A model generated the notes under the pieces. The model worked only from the letters and a program-made list of their open reading frames with translations, ran no database searches and was not told where the DNA came from. Below, in pieces: positions 15,701 to 23,589 of a DNA stretch of 32,622 nucleotides (position 1 is the first letter of the stretch; each line of letters starts with the position of its first letter). Source of the DNA: Paludibacteraceae bacterium (GTDB lineage Bacteria; Bacteroidota; Bacteroidia; Bacteroidales; Paludibacteraceae); NCBI GenBank assembly GCA_024399535.1, contig JAKSNU010000018.1:1-32622 (forward strand). Direction: 5' to 3'. Made by a program: the position numbers and the translations under genes.

Positions 15701-16031
15701 GATTCCTATCGAAAACGTTCCTGTTGACTATAGCACCACACTCATCGCAAATACCCTTTGGCGTATGGGCGACAAAGAACGTGCACGCGAACTCAACGAC
15801 ATGGTGGTCAACGAGTGTCTCCAACGCATTGAATGGAATATGAGTATCCCAATGTCGCTCCGCAAAAGCGTCTCAACCGAGATGTCAGTTCGTCAGAACT
15901 TCGGACTTATCAACAACATAATGATTGCCGCACGCAACAACAACGACATTGAATATCTCAATAAGCTCCAACCACACTTCGACAAGTATCTTCCATATAT
16001 CGAAGCTATGGAACGTGCAGGACAACAATGA
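12768..16031 (+). CDS. DUF2723 (GT117-type) large membrane protein (1087 aa)
   Basis: Large inner-membrane protein of the Bacteroidota-enriched DUF2723 family, now often named glycosyltransferase family 117. The N-terminal WDCGEF (residues 34-39) follows the first membrane helix, placed like the acidic catalytic motif of GT-C O-mannosyltransferases. Many hydrophobic helices follow to about residue 370. After a soluble stretch there is a second helix cluster near residues 565-690, with PFQPRERDYAYAGSF between helices. The C-terminal part (from about 690) is soluble: DGDN-like NGDNDTFPLWY, then helical segments that look TPR-like. Catalysis is inferred from family, not shown. It lies 6 bp after nadB and ends at a strong terminator. 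Confidence 0.9.
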   Translation: MKHFKLYNNIMGWLAFAVAAATYLMTIEPTASFWDCGEFIASASKLEVGHPPGAPFFIITARIFSLFASDPTQIAAMVNSMSAICSAFTILFLFWTITHIVRRILTRDGKELTVGEGIAALGSGLVGALAYTFSDTFWFSAVEGEVYGYSSFFTAIVFWCILKWEDSDESYATRWVILISYLMGLSIGVHLLNLLAIPAIVLIYYFKKYDISAKGVIIALITSVIILAAVLYGMIPGFCKVASWFELLFVNGLGCSFNTGLVIYLVITAAVLVWAMYETHTERSQHLSAISFVAGLSLVGIPFLAGNGIMSKVLGVLIIVGALIFLLSKKKITYRIYNTILICTTMILIGYSSYALIIVRSMANTPMDQNSPEDVFALQSYLNREQYGDNPLFYGPVYSAPEILDIQGQYCVPRPKYANDVWQQKVKETPDEKDRYINTGKRQTGYETDPQFNMLFPRMYSSQPQHVHAYEEWGNIIGKRISVDRCGRNETRVKPTMGENLRFFFSYQLNFMYWRYFMWNFSGRQNDMQCHGEIDKGNWISGFSFLDNSRLGDQSKLPDVLKNNRGHNVYYMLPLLLGLLGICWQLMRKNEGKKQFWVVFTLFFMTGIAIVIYLNQTPFQPRERDYAYAGSFYAFCIWIGFGVMFFYEIFDRLLKTQIGKTAIALIATIACLGVPALMASENWDDHDRSGRTVARDFGLNYLNSCDEQAILFSNGDNDTFPLWYNQETEGNRTDVRVCNLSYLNTDWYIDQMKREAYESKPLPIDWEKTDYQSGRLDVSRVTNDPRLNGMPLELKAMLQLIRDPRMIDDTGIGNVPSSTLYIPLDTNDLLRRGIITEAECAEVPELMMIGLRGSMSKAQLMFLEMLNTANWERPIYVCATVGEEFYPALQEHMVLEGLAYRIVPTRGHRDRINTAKMYDNMMNKFLYGNIKDPHTYMDEQHCRMARTMRIMMAQLAEALVEEGDNDKARQVIDKILTEIPIENVPVDYSTTLIANTLWRMGDKERARELNDMVVNECLQRIEWNMSIPMSLRKSVSTEMSVRQNFGLINNIMIAARNNNDIEYLNKLQPHFDKYLPYIEAMERAGQQ

Positions 16032-16050
16032 TTCAAAACCAAACACAAAT

Positions 16051-16084
16051 AAAAAAAATGCTGCCCATCGGGCAGCATTTTTTT
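16051..16084. terminator. Bidirectional terminator
   Basis: ATGCTGCCC and GGGCAGCAT form a perfect stem around a 3-nt loop, with A and T tracts on the two flanks. It ends the DUF2723 message (+) and the T9SS cargo message (-). Confidence 0.9.
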
Positions 16085-16103
16085 GTTTGTGTTCAGTATA
16101 TCG

Positions 16104-17369
16104 TCATTTCACAACGACCTTCTGTATTCCCTTGTTGCAACGTACGAAATAGACACCAGCAATTGGCAACTCAACTTCATTTGCCTTTCCGCTGTATATC
16201 ATTTGTCCTCCGGCGTTGAAAACGGTATAAGCATCTTCAATCTCGCCGTCAACATACATTGTCAAACCATTGGTGTAGATATTCATAGCATTTTCAACCA
16301 CCTGCATGACATCTGTATGAACACCCGAATAGTTCAAAGTGAATGTAGAACCATGCTTTGAAGTCAAAGTTCCGCTGACCGAAATATTCGTTCCATCGTA
16401 TGTAAGGTCGAAACTACCTGCCGTAATAAAGTAAATTTCACTCATTGTACCGGTAGCCTCGTCCAAATAATAGACATAAGACGGCATTAGCATTTCATAA
16501 TAGTCGTCATATCCAGCGCTATACCAGAATATTCCATCTCTCTCATCCATAGGATCAGTTCCACATGTATAATGTCCGTCAAATCCGTTTGCTGATGCAG
16601 GATAGCACACCATCTGAGCAACATATCCAGTTGCATCCTTAACTGTCAGGACAAACAAATCTTCATTATCCTGAATACCAGCCGCGTTATTTAATGTGAC
16701 ATTCTTCTGCTCATAACTCTCGTAAGCATAGACACTGCAATTCTCAATCTGCATTGACGAAGCCGAATTGAATTCAAACAGACCAGCTGCACCGAAATCG
16801 AAAGTTATAGTTGTACCTTGCGCATATGAAACAGTCACGTTTCCTGTCGAAACCAATATTGTATCTGACATTCTACCTCCAGACACTTCGACAATATACG
16901 TTCCAGAAATATAAGTACCAGCAGGATAACCATATGCAATTCCTTCATCATATCCAGCCAACATAGTTTGTGGAGCGCTCGTGTTTGCTACAGTATATGT
17001 CCCAGCTGCTGGCGCATAGTTAGCATCAACAGAGGTAGCTATAAAATCAGCAATCACAATATATCCATTACCAGAAAAACCACTTTGGCTATACGATAAC
17101 CCTTCCGACAAAAAGTACAATATCACTTCGCGACCAGTATTCTGTGCATCAAGATAATCCTGGTCATAGAACAATCCCTGCAAATAATTCAATGATACTG
17201 CCTGTTCTGCTGCTACTGGATTAAACGTTCCTCCATCAACGTTTTTTGAAAACTTGACAGAAGGTTTCATCATCGGACTTTTTGTCAAACTGGCAACGCT
17301 GTTCACCTGCCCAATAGCAAATGATGCGAAACACATCATTGCAACTACAAATAAAGTAAATTTCTTCAT
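16104..17369 (-). CDS. Secreted T9SS cargo protein with duplicated beta domain (421 aa)
   Basis: An N-terminal signal peptide (MKKFTLFVVAMMCFASFAIG) precedes two beta-rich segments of similar design, roughly residues 75-225 and 230-350. Each carries a GTY/G-Y pattern, then MSDTILVSTGNVTVSY or MSEIYFITAGSFDLTY. The last 60 or so residues, YTVFNAGGQMIYSG through VELPIAGVYFVRC to VVVK, are a typical type A T9SS C-terminal sorting tail. The protein should therefore be exported across the outer membrane and either released or surface-attached. No catalytic motif is seen, so a binding or adhesive role is possible but unproven. It lies 22 bp behind the M6 metalloprotease gene and is probably co-transcribed. 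Confidence 0.75.
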   Translation of the reverse strand: MKKFTLFVVAMMCFASFAIGQVNSVASLTKSPMMKPSVKFSKNVDGGTFNPVAAEQAVSLNYLQGLFYDQDYLDAQNTGREVILYFLSEGLSYSQSGFSGNGYIVIADFIATSVDANYAPAAGTYTVANTSAPQTMLAGYDEGIAYGYPAGTYISGTYIVEVSGGRMSDTILVSTGNVTVSYAQGTTITFDFGAAGLFEFNSASSMQIENCSVYAYESYEQKNVTLNNAAGIQDNEDLFVLTVKDATGYVAQMVCYPASANGFDGHYTCGTDPMDERDGIFWYSAGYDDYYEMLMPSYVYYLDEATGTMSEIYFITAGSFDLTYDGTNISVSGTLTSKHGSTFTLNYSGVHTDVMQVVENAMNIYTNGLTMYVDGEIEDAYTVFNAGGQMIYSGKANEVELPIAGVYFVRCNKGIQKVVVK

Positions 17370-17391
17370 ATTATATAAATTAAAAATTACA

Positions 17392-20300
17392 TCATCTTAC
17401 AGCACTATAATAAAACTTCACATAAGGGTCGGTTTTCAACATATGTCCGGCTGCTGTGTATTTTATCACATACATCACTCCTGCAGGCAATTCAGGCAAT
17501 ACAACCGATGTTTCGTTGACAGGCACATTTGCCACCAAAATCCCATCGATACTGTAAATAAACAGTGAATACACTACTTTGTTACCTTTTTGGTCATATT
17601 GTTTCAGTTCCGACAAGGTCACAACATATTGTCCGTTGGCATCTCTCGACAAATTCAATTCTGCATCACCATCTATAAGCTTACTTCCTTCAGCCGTAAA
17701 CAACATCTCGTTGGATGGGGAAGAAATATTTTCATACCTTGGGTTGTTAGGATTCCCATCAATTCCCACCTCGTCACGATCGGTAGCACGTACAGTGAAA
17801 CGATACTCTTCACCTGCAACGAGCTTGCCTTCAACTCTATACATAGTATCTCGAGAAGCTACATACTCGTTCTGCAAAGCGTAATTGTACGTTTTGCTCA
17901 GTGTAGCCTCGAAATTATCAAATGCAAGTTGTCCGGTCTCGTGATAATAATATATCTTGAACCTGCGATAACCCTCCTTAGGAATTTTCATCGTCTGAAC
18001 CCCATTAGTGCTGCTTTGAACAGCTATTTGTCCGAGACTTGCCCACTCGCCAGTCTCATAATGCTGTGCCAAAACGAACAACGAGCCATTAGACGTCACC
18101 GACTCAATCCAAAACGAAATCTGATTTACGTCAGCAATATACTCTTTTGTAAATAGAGTATCGCCTTTTGTAACAAACAAGGCAGCACGTTTGTCCTTCA
18201 TATATGTTTCGCTATATGTCCTGAAATTCGCCGACCATCCCTCCGTCATTCCTTCAGGGAACTCCTCGAACTTCTCGGTTTCGGTCGAAAATTTATCTGA
18301 AACAGAGTATAAATTCAGATAATACTTAGCACCATCTTTCTTAAAATCAGGATTTTCAGTCTTAGCAGCATCTAACACAGGACTCCATCTGAGTGTGCAC
18401 GACGTTCTGCTCACTTCTTCTGGTTCATAAGCCACTGGCGCAGTGATATATATAGGGCGACGATTCCTATACTTGAAATTAGCCGACTTGGAAAGTGATG
18501 ACGAAACAGTACCTTTTGCCATCATTCTACCAAACTGATACTCATCGTATGTCACCTTGCTTGGCGTCAATTTGACATCGATTGTGTCATTAATCTCGGA
18601 AGTTCCAGGTGCAGGCTGCAACATAAGTGTCTGCACAAATCCGCCATCTCCTTCAGTCGTATGTTTCCGCAACTCAAACTCGCGATATTTATCATTATAC
18701 ATCCAAACCTGCAATGGTTCATCAATATCCACGCACTTTACAACGAATTGAGTCACCGTATCTTTTCTGTCAGAATAGTTATCAATATCATGTACAAGCA
18801 GCTGCAATGATTCGTTCATCGTCAGATATTCAAACTCGACACATGAGTCCAAATCGGAGATATTATCAATATACCTCGACATCGGGTCATCGTCGTTGCG
18901 CAATTTGAAGGTACACAAATAGACATTATCATTAGGATATGGGAATAAATCTTCCTGGCTTGAATATGTAGATTTCCATTTTGGCAATACTATCTCGTAA
19001 CCCAAATCATTCCTGTCGTTATTCGGTTTATTATTATTCCAAGTTGCCGAGTTGAATTTAATATGAGTTATCAGCAATCCTTGTCCGAGACCTCCACTAT
19101 GCCAGTAACTATTGCCATGTCCTTCCATCTTTCTATATTCCAGCATGAAGAATTCGTTTGGATTTGGTGCGACTCCATTCAAATTGCTTTTAGTCTTTGA
19201 AATAATATAGGCAGTATTGGACGACAATAAAGATTTCAGATGATATATCCCCTCACAATCCTCGTTTGGGTCATTAGTTAATGGAATAGGTTTCAACCAT
19301 TTAAGCATAAAGCGCTCGTAAGCCGTATGCGTTGGCGGAGTACGCCCATCGTTATTGTAATTTCCATTCGTCATCAAGTCCCATGAACTCATTGGGCTTG
19401 CACCTTTGTCATAATCAGTGTCATAAAAGTCAGGCAATCCCAATACATGCGAAAACTCATGGCAGAATGTCCCTATACCGCACATCTGCGAACCTGTTCC
19501 ACTAAACTCAGATGTACAAGCATAATCACTGATTTTCTTCCCCGAAAATGTTGCTGGCGAAGAGACCGACGAGCGGTGTGGCCATATCGTATTGTCGCCA
19601 CCTCCCTCAGCTTGGTTGTTGCCTGCATAATAAATAAACACATTATCGATTACTCCATCATTATCATTGTCATAAATCGACAAATCCGCTCCTGCCTGCT
19701 CGGCTAACGAACAAGCATCAATTACCATTTGTCCGGGATTTTGGTCATGCTGAGAGCTCGTCTGTTTACCATAATAATCGGCATTATTCGGCAATACATA
19801 TGGTCCCAAGACATCAAATGTAGGGGTAAATTGCCCGAACGAGCACTCTTTGAAATAATCAGCTATAGAACCCGTACCATAATTTCCGCTATAGTTTTGC
19901 TGATTAGCCATATTCTTGAAGTTCTGCGCTGAAGTAGTAAATTTCTTATCCTTGAACGAAACAAGGATTATCAGCACCTTAGGCGAACCGGTAAGCGTAA
20001 AACTCGTACATTTACGCTCATCGGGCATTCTGACAGGCGACTTTGCCCTTGCCGATACATACGCTGACTTAAGTGGGACACTGATTTCCTCTGCCTTTTG
20101 CAGACCAGCTAAATAAGCCTGTTCATTGATACTTCTCATCAACTCATTATGTGCAACGACACCCATTGGGACAATACCCTGACCATCCAGCAATTCGGCA
20201 TACTCCAAATAGCCATCCTCGTTCTGAGCCAACAGATAGCCGTCAGTCGAGGTCCTGTAGCTGAAATATTCATCTCCATGGAGATAATATTCTATTGTAG

Positions 20301-20403
20301 TCCCATCAGGTTGAATGGCAGTAATCAACCCTGGATAAGCAGGTGCTGCAAATAGTCCTACAACCGAAAACAAAGCACAAATTAAAAGTAAATTTCTTTT
20401 CAT
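17392..20403 (-). CDS. M6-family zinc metalloprotease, secreted (1003 aa)
   Basis: Secreted protease related to immune inhibitor A (peptidase M6). The zinc site HEFSHVLGLPD spans residues 315-325, giving the HExxHxxGxxD pattern with Glu316 catalytic. A Met-turn candidate SPMSSWDLMTNG follows. The N-terminus has a signal peptide (MKRNLLLICALFSVVGLFA) and a prodomain of about 140 residues. After the protease domain come beta-rich modules (about residues 470-900) including a fibronectin-like stretch. The C-terminus (SLFIYSIDGILVANVPV onward) resembles a T9SS sorting tail, though it ends with an extra segment. ATG 20412 is an alternative start three codons upstream; 20403 gives the cleaner signal peptide. 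Confidence 0.9.
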   Translation of the reverse strand: MKRNLLLICALFSVVGLFAAPAYPGLITAIQPDGTTIEYYLHGDEYFSYRTSTDGYLLAQNEDGYLEYAELLDGQGIVPMGVVAHNELMRSINEQAYLAGLQKAEEISVPLKSAYVSARAKSPVRMPDERKCTSFTLTGSPKVLIILVSFKDKKFTTSAQNFKNMANQQNYSGNYGTGSIADYFKECSFGQFTPTFDVLGPYVLPNNADYYGKQTSSQHDQNPGQMVIDACSLAEQAGADLSIYDNDNDGVIDNVFIYYAGNNQAEGGGDNTIWPHRSSVSSPATFSGKKISDYACTSEFSGTGSQMCGIGTFCHEFSHVLGLPDFYDTDYDKGASPMSSWDLMTNGNYNNDGRTPPTHTAYERFMLKWLKPIPLTNDPNEDCEGIYHLKSLLSSNTAYIISKTKSNLNGVAPNPNEFFMLEYRKMEGHGNSYWHSGGLGQGLLITHIKFNSATWNNNKPNNDRNDLGYEIVLPKWKSTYSSQEDLFPYPNDNVYLCTFKLRNDDDPMSRYIDNISDLDSCVEFEYLTMNESLQLLVHDIDNYSDRKDTVTQFVVKCVDIDEPLQVWMYNDKYREFELRKHTTEGDGGFVQTLMLQPAPGTSEINDTIDVKLTPSKVTYDEYQFGRMMAKGTVSSSLSKSANFKYRNRRPIYITAPVAYEPEEVSRTSCTLRWSPVLDAAKTENPDFKKDGAKYYLNLYSVSDKFSTETEKFEEFPEGMTEGWSANFRTYSETYMKDKRAALFVTKGDTLFTKEYIADVNQISFWIESVTSNGSLFVLAQHYETGEWASLGQIAVQSSTNGVQTMKIPKEGYRRFKIYYYHETGQLAFDNFEATLSKTYNYALQNEYVASRDTMYRVEGKLVAGEEYRFTVRATDRDEVGIDGNPNNPRYENISSPSNEMLFTAEGSKLIDGDAELNLSRDANGQYVVTLSELKQYDQKGNKVVYSLFIYSIDGILVANVPVNETSVVLPELPAGVMYVIKYTAAGHMLKTDPYVKFYYSAVR

Positions 20404-20438
20404 ATATTCCATTTTGTAAGTTTACAATTTATCGACTG

Positions 20439-20469
20439 CAAAGTTAGAAAAAATTTGTCAGTTGCGCAA
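20439..20469 (-). promoter_or_regulatory. Promoter of the M6 protease operon
   Basis: TAACTTTG (20439-20446, minus strand) is a perfect -7 element. ATTG at 20466-20469 is one base off the -33 TTTG at 19-bp spacing. It lies directly after the preceding operon's terminator, so the protease unit has independent initiation. Confidence 0.65.
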
Positions 20470-20478
20470 TGATTTTCA

Positions 20479-20515
20479 TAAAAAAAAATCCATCCGACAT
20501 TTTGTCGGATGGATT
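20479..20515 (-). terminator. Terminator of the susCD-lipoprotein operon
   Basis: AATCCATCCGACA and TGTCGGATGGATT form a perfect 13-bp stem with a 3-nt loop. On the minus strand it is followed by a T run (A run at 20479-20486). Confidence 0.9.
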
Positions 20516-20541
20516 ATCATTAATATTTTATAAATAAGATA

Positions 20542-21969
20542 TTAACGTCTTGTCATAGCATACTGCAAAGTCGAATAGATAGCGCTATTAACGTTCTGCA
20601 TAAGTCTGACAGTTCTCATCGACATTGGTTTTGCGTTATCAACAGGGTTAACAGCATTGTGGCGTGGAGCCTGCTGGCTGATACCCTTAGTGAAGTTAAC
20701 GAGTCTTGGCTCTGACATCTGGAGATTTCCGCTTTCATCAAAATCGTATGTCATTCCCTTCTCGCCAGTCTCAGGATCTTCAACTTCGATAATCTTGAAG
20801 CAATATCCAAATGTAGGGTTATCATACATCCATGCTTCAAACGCATATGCTGAAGCTGACAACCAGTTTACGCCTCCCGAACGAGATGGTTGGTCAAGTT
20901 CGAATCCACCACCTGCTACAGGGTAACCGAACAATGGCATAGTAGTACCATAGCTTTCGCCAGTTTCTTCGTCTTCAACCTGATATGCAGGCATGATGAA
21001 TGCATCATACTTACGGAAGAAATCATAGTCACTAAGAGAGACTTCTTCACCAGCCATCAAACGGGTAAAGAAATCGATATAAGATTCCGAGTCAAACTCA
21101 GCAGCCTGAATAGTTGATGGCATTGGCATTGGATCTACGCCTTCTGGACGTATCTTGTCATAAGCTGTAACGTCAGCTACGATATCGTGTTCGCCGAGCA
21201 CATATGCAGTATTATTCTTTGACAAGAAACACAAAGTAAATTCAAATACGGCACCATTGTCAATTACCGAGAATCCGTCCTGAGTGAAGATACAGTCCTC
21301 AGAAATAATCCATGCACGCATTGTCTCAACTGAATCCTTGAATACACCGATTGTATCAAGTTTGCCAGTCTCAGAATTCTCTTTTGTATAGAGGAATGTG
21401 TACTTGCCGTCTGCAGGAATATAATCTCTATTGTATTTAGCATCACCTGCAGTATCAGATTCCTGAGTAACCACATGCGACATGTCAGCTACCGAGCCAG
21501 CATCCAACTTAGTGCTATAACGACGAATCTCATAAATTGCATATGTCTGCTCCTGCCATTCCTTAGTTGACTTCATAAGGATCAACTCATCAAATACGAG
21601 TGCATCAACCAACGATGTAACAGTAACAGAAATCGCTGCAGATACAGATTTACCATTCAAAGTTGCAGTTACAGTAACCTTAACAGGAGACTCAGTAACC
21701 ATGTTGGCATAAATGATACCATTTTCGTCAACCTCGACATGCGAAGGATCTGCACTTGAATAAGTGTAAGCAACATTTTTCAAATCAGCAGGATCTGTCT
21801 TAATAGATAGACGTTTTTGTTGTCCTTGAACCATTGAAATCTCCGAGCCTTGGTTAATGGTGATACCAATAATCTCGCTACCAGAATCTTTCTTGCCTTT
21901 GTTTTTGTTACAGCTGAAGCATGCTACAAGCGAGCATACTACCAATACTGCGCATAATAATTTTTTCAT
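20542..21969 (-). CDS. Surface lipoprotein with Ig-like (BIG2-type) domain (475 aa)
   Basis: The N-terminus MKKLLCAVLVVCSLVAC has a lipobox at L14-V-A-C17 (Cys20 is an alternative). Residues about 34-117 look like a bacterial Ig-like group 2 domain: QGQQKRLSIKTDPADLK, then YTYSSADPSHVEVDENGIIY and VTVTATLNG. The remaining 350 residues are not recognised. They are acidic, contain ETGKLDTIGVF and PETGEKGMTYDFDESGN type turns, and end with an Arg-rich tail. It is the third gene of a SusC-SusD unit, 44 bp after susD and before a terminator. In such a place a surface glycan- or ligand-binding lipoprotein (SusE/F-like by position only) is the usual find. Confidence 0.75.
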   Translation of the reverse strand: MKKLLCAVLVVCSLVACFSCNKNKGKKDSGSEIIGITINQGSEISMVQGQQKRLSIKTDPADLKNVAYTYSSADPSHVEVDENGIIYANMVTESPVKVTVTATLNGKSVSAAISVTVTSLVDALVFDELILMKSTKEWQEQTYAIYEIRRYSTKLDAGSVADMSHVVTQESDTAGDAKYNRDYIPADGKYTFLYTKENSETGKLDTIGVFKDSVETMRAWIISEDCIFTQDGFSVIDNGAVFEFTLCFLSKNNTAYVLGEHDIVADVTAYDKIRPEGVDPMPMPSTIQAAEFDSESYIDFFTRLMAGEEVSLSDYDFFRKYDAFIMPAYQVEDEETGESYGTTMPLFGYPVAGGGFELDQPSRSGGVNWLSASAYAFEAWMYDNPTFGYCFKIIEVEDPETGEKGMTYDFDESGNLQMSEPRLVNFTKGISQQAPRHNAVNPVDNAKPMSMRTVRLMQNVNSAIYSTLQYAMTRR

Positions 21970-22013
21970 AATTTCAATTATTAATTAAGTGAATAAATTG
22001 ATTTCTCTCAACA

Positions 22014-23564
22014 TCAACTTGGAATCTCGTTGTTATATACAGCCTCGGTGCTTGGCATGACGAACAAAATGTTGTAATCAGTTGCCTTAACCTCATCACC
22101 AGCCTTATAGAAGTGGTTACCTCCACGATGCTTGCTTGTATATCCATCAGCCGAGAAACGTTTCCAAGTGTTCAATGCACGACCTTCTGCAAACATCTCA
22201 ACACGCCAATTCAAATAAATCTGATCCAAAAGTTTGCTATCATCAGAAATGAGTTGACTGATAACATCAGTATTTTTAAACCTCTCGTTCATCAGTTCAG
22301 TCAACATTTTACGAGATGCTGCCATATCGCCTGCACGATATGCTGCTTCGGCAGCCACAAGATACATCTCTTCAATTCTGAGATAGACGATATCATTCTT
22401 CCAGTCACGGTCAATCTCGTCAGCTGTCGTTCCACGATTGCTATCATAGAATTTCCAATCTGGAACATACTTGATATCTGGATTGAACCACTCGCGACGA
22501 ATGTCGTTAATGTCAATCTGGTTATACAAATTCTCATCACATCCCTTATACGCTCCGGCATAAGCATATGAATAAGTATGGATATCCATATGACCCCAGA
22601 ACGATGCAAGACCAGTACTATTCTCAGCTGTCACATCAAGACCCCACATCCAGGAATTTGAGTTAACATCTGAGAATCCTGTTGACTTCACTTCGTTGCG
22701 ACTGAGCATCTTATAATTGCCATCATTAATAACTGATTCTGCAATTGTATATGCCTCCTCGTAACAGCGCTGAGTGTTGTATTCATCCTCGTCCGACATA
22801 AGCCATGCCATCTCCAGATAGTTATATGCGAGCAAAGCACGTGCAACATCCTTATCGACAAAAAGTTTCGACGTACGAGGCATATTTGACTCTTTGAATA
22901 ATTCTATTGCATCAACGAGATCTTTGCGAACAAACTCACGAACCTGTTTGTGTGTAGAAAGTGGTTGCTCAACAGGAAGACCCTTATCATTCACATACGA
23001 CTGACGATAGATTGGAGCAAGGTCATACTCAGCACCTTTACCACGATAAGCATATGTAGAAGGAGTCTCCAAATCGCCATGAGCAGGAGTGTAATAGTTA
23101 GCAATGTTATAGTAACAATAAGCACGCATTGTCAATGCCTGAGCATAGGCATCTTTTTCCTCGTCACTCAATGATTCCTTAGCATCGAGCATACGAAGAA
23201 CAGCATTGGCATTCATGACAATATCGTAATAAAACACCCAAAGATACCCCGTACGATTCGAAGCAATCATCTGAGCATCAACAGTAAACCAACCATAAGC
23301 CTGAGCAGACATAGCAAGATCCGACGACATGAGGTCTGTTGCAAGGTCAATTGATTTCTGTCCGAAATAATCGTGTTCACCACCATAGGTGTACATTGCA
23401 GCGTAAAGACCACGTACACTTCCAACGGCTGCATCACCCATCTTGTTATACTCTTCCTGCGTAAGAGCACTACCTGTCATCTCCTGGTCGAGCCAAGAAC
23501 TTGCACAGCCAGAAAGGCCGAACAAAGCAGCGAGTGAAACTGCAAATATTTTTATTGATTTCAT
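22014..23564 (-). CDS. SusD/RagB-family nutrient-binding lipoprotein (516 aa)
   Basis: Outer-membrane surface lipoprotein that caps its SusC partner and captures the substrate. The signal MKSIKIFAVSLAALFGLSGC ends in a lipobox with Cys20. SusD-type helical repeats follow: ALTMRAYCYYNIANYY (about residue 120-140), ARALLAYNYLEMAWLM and YLRIEEMYLVAAEAAYRAGD. The C-terminal RAFAEGR-like motif is present as RVEMFAEGRALNTWKRF, where family members bind or fold around the lid. The gene lies 25 bp after the SusC gene. SusD proteins bind glycans, but RagB-type members bind peptides, so the ligand cannot be told from sequence. Confidence 0.95.
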   Translation of the reverse strand: MKSIKIFAVSLAALFGLSGCASSWLDQEMTGSALTQEEYNKMGDAAVGSVRGLYAAMYTYGGEHDYFGQKSIDLATDLMSSDLAMSAQAYGWFTVDAQMIASNRTGYLWVFYYDIVMNANAVLRMLDAKESLSDEEKDAYAQALTMRAYCYYNIANYYTPAHGDLETPSTYAYRGKGAEYDLAPIYRQSYVNDKGLPVEQPLSTHKQVREFVRKDLVDAIELFKESNMPRTSKLFVDKDVARALLAYNYLEMAWLMSDEDEYNTQRCYEEAYTIAESVINDGNYKMLSRNEVKSTGFSDVNSNSWMWGLDVTAENSTGLASFWGHMDIHTYSYAYAGAYKGCDENLYNQIDINDIRREWFNPDIKYVPDWKFYDSNRGTTADEIDRDWKNDIVYLRIEEMYLVAAEAAYRAGDMAASRKMLTELMNERFKNTDVISQLISDDSKLLDQIYLNWRVEMFAEGRALNTWKRFSADGYTSKHRGGNHFYKAGDEVKATDYNILFVMPSTEAVYNNEIPS

Positions 23565-23589
23565 ATTAATTTAATTTTAAGCGGTTATA

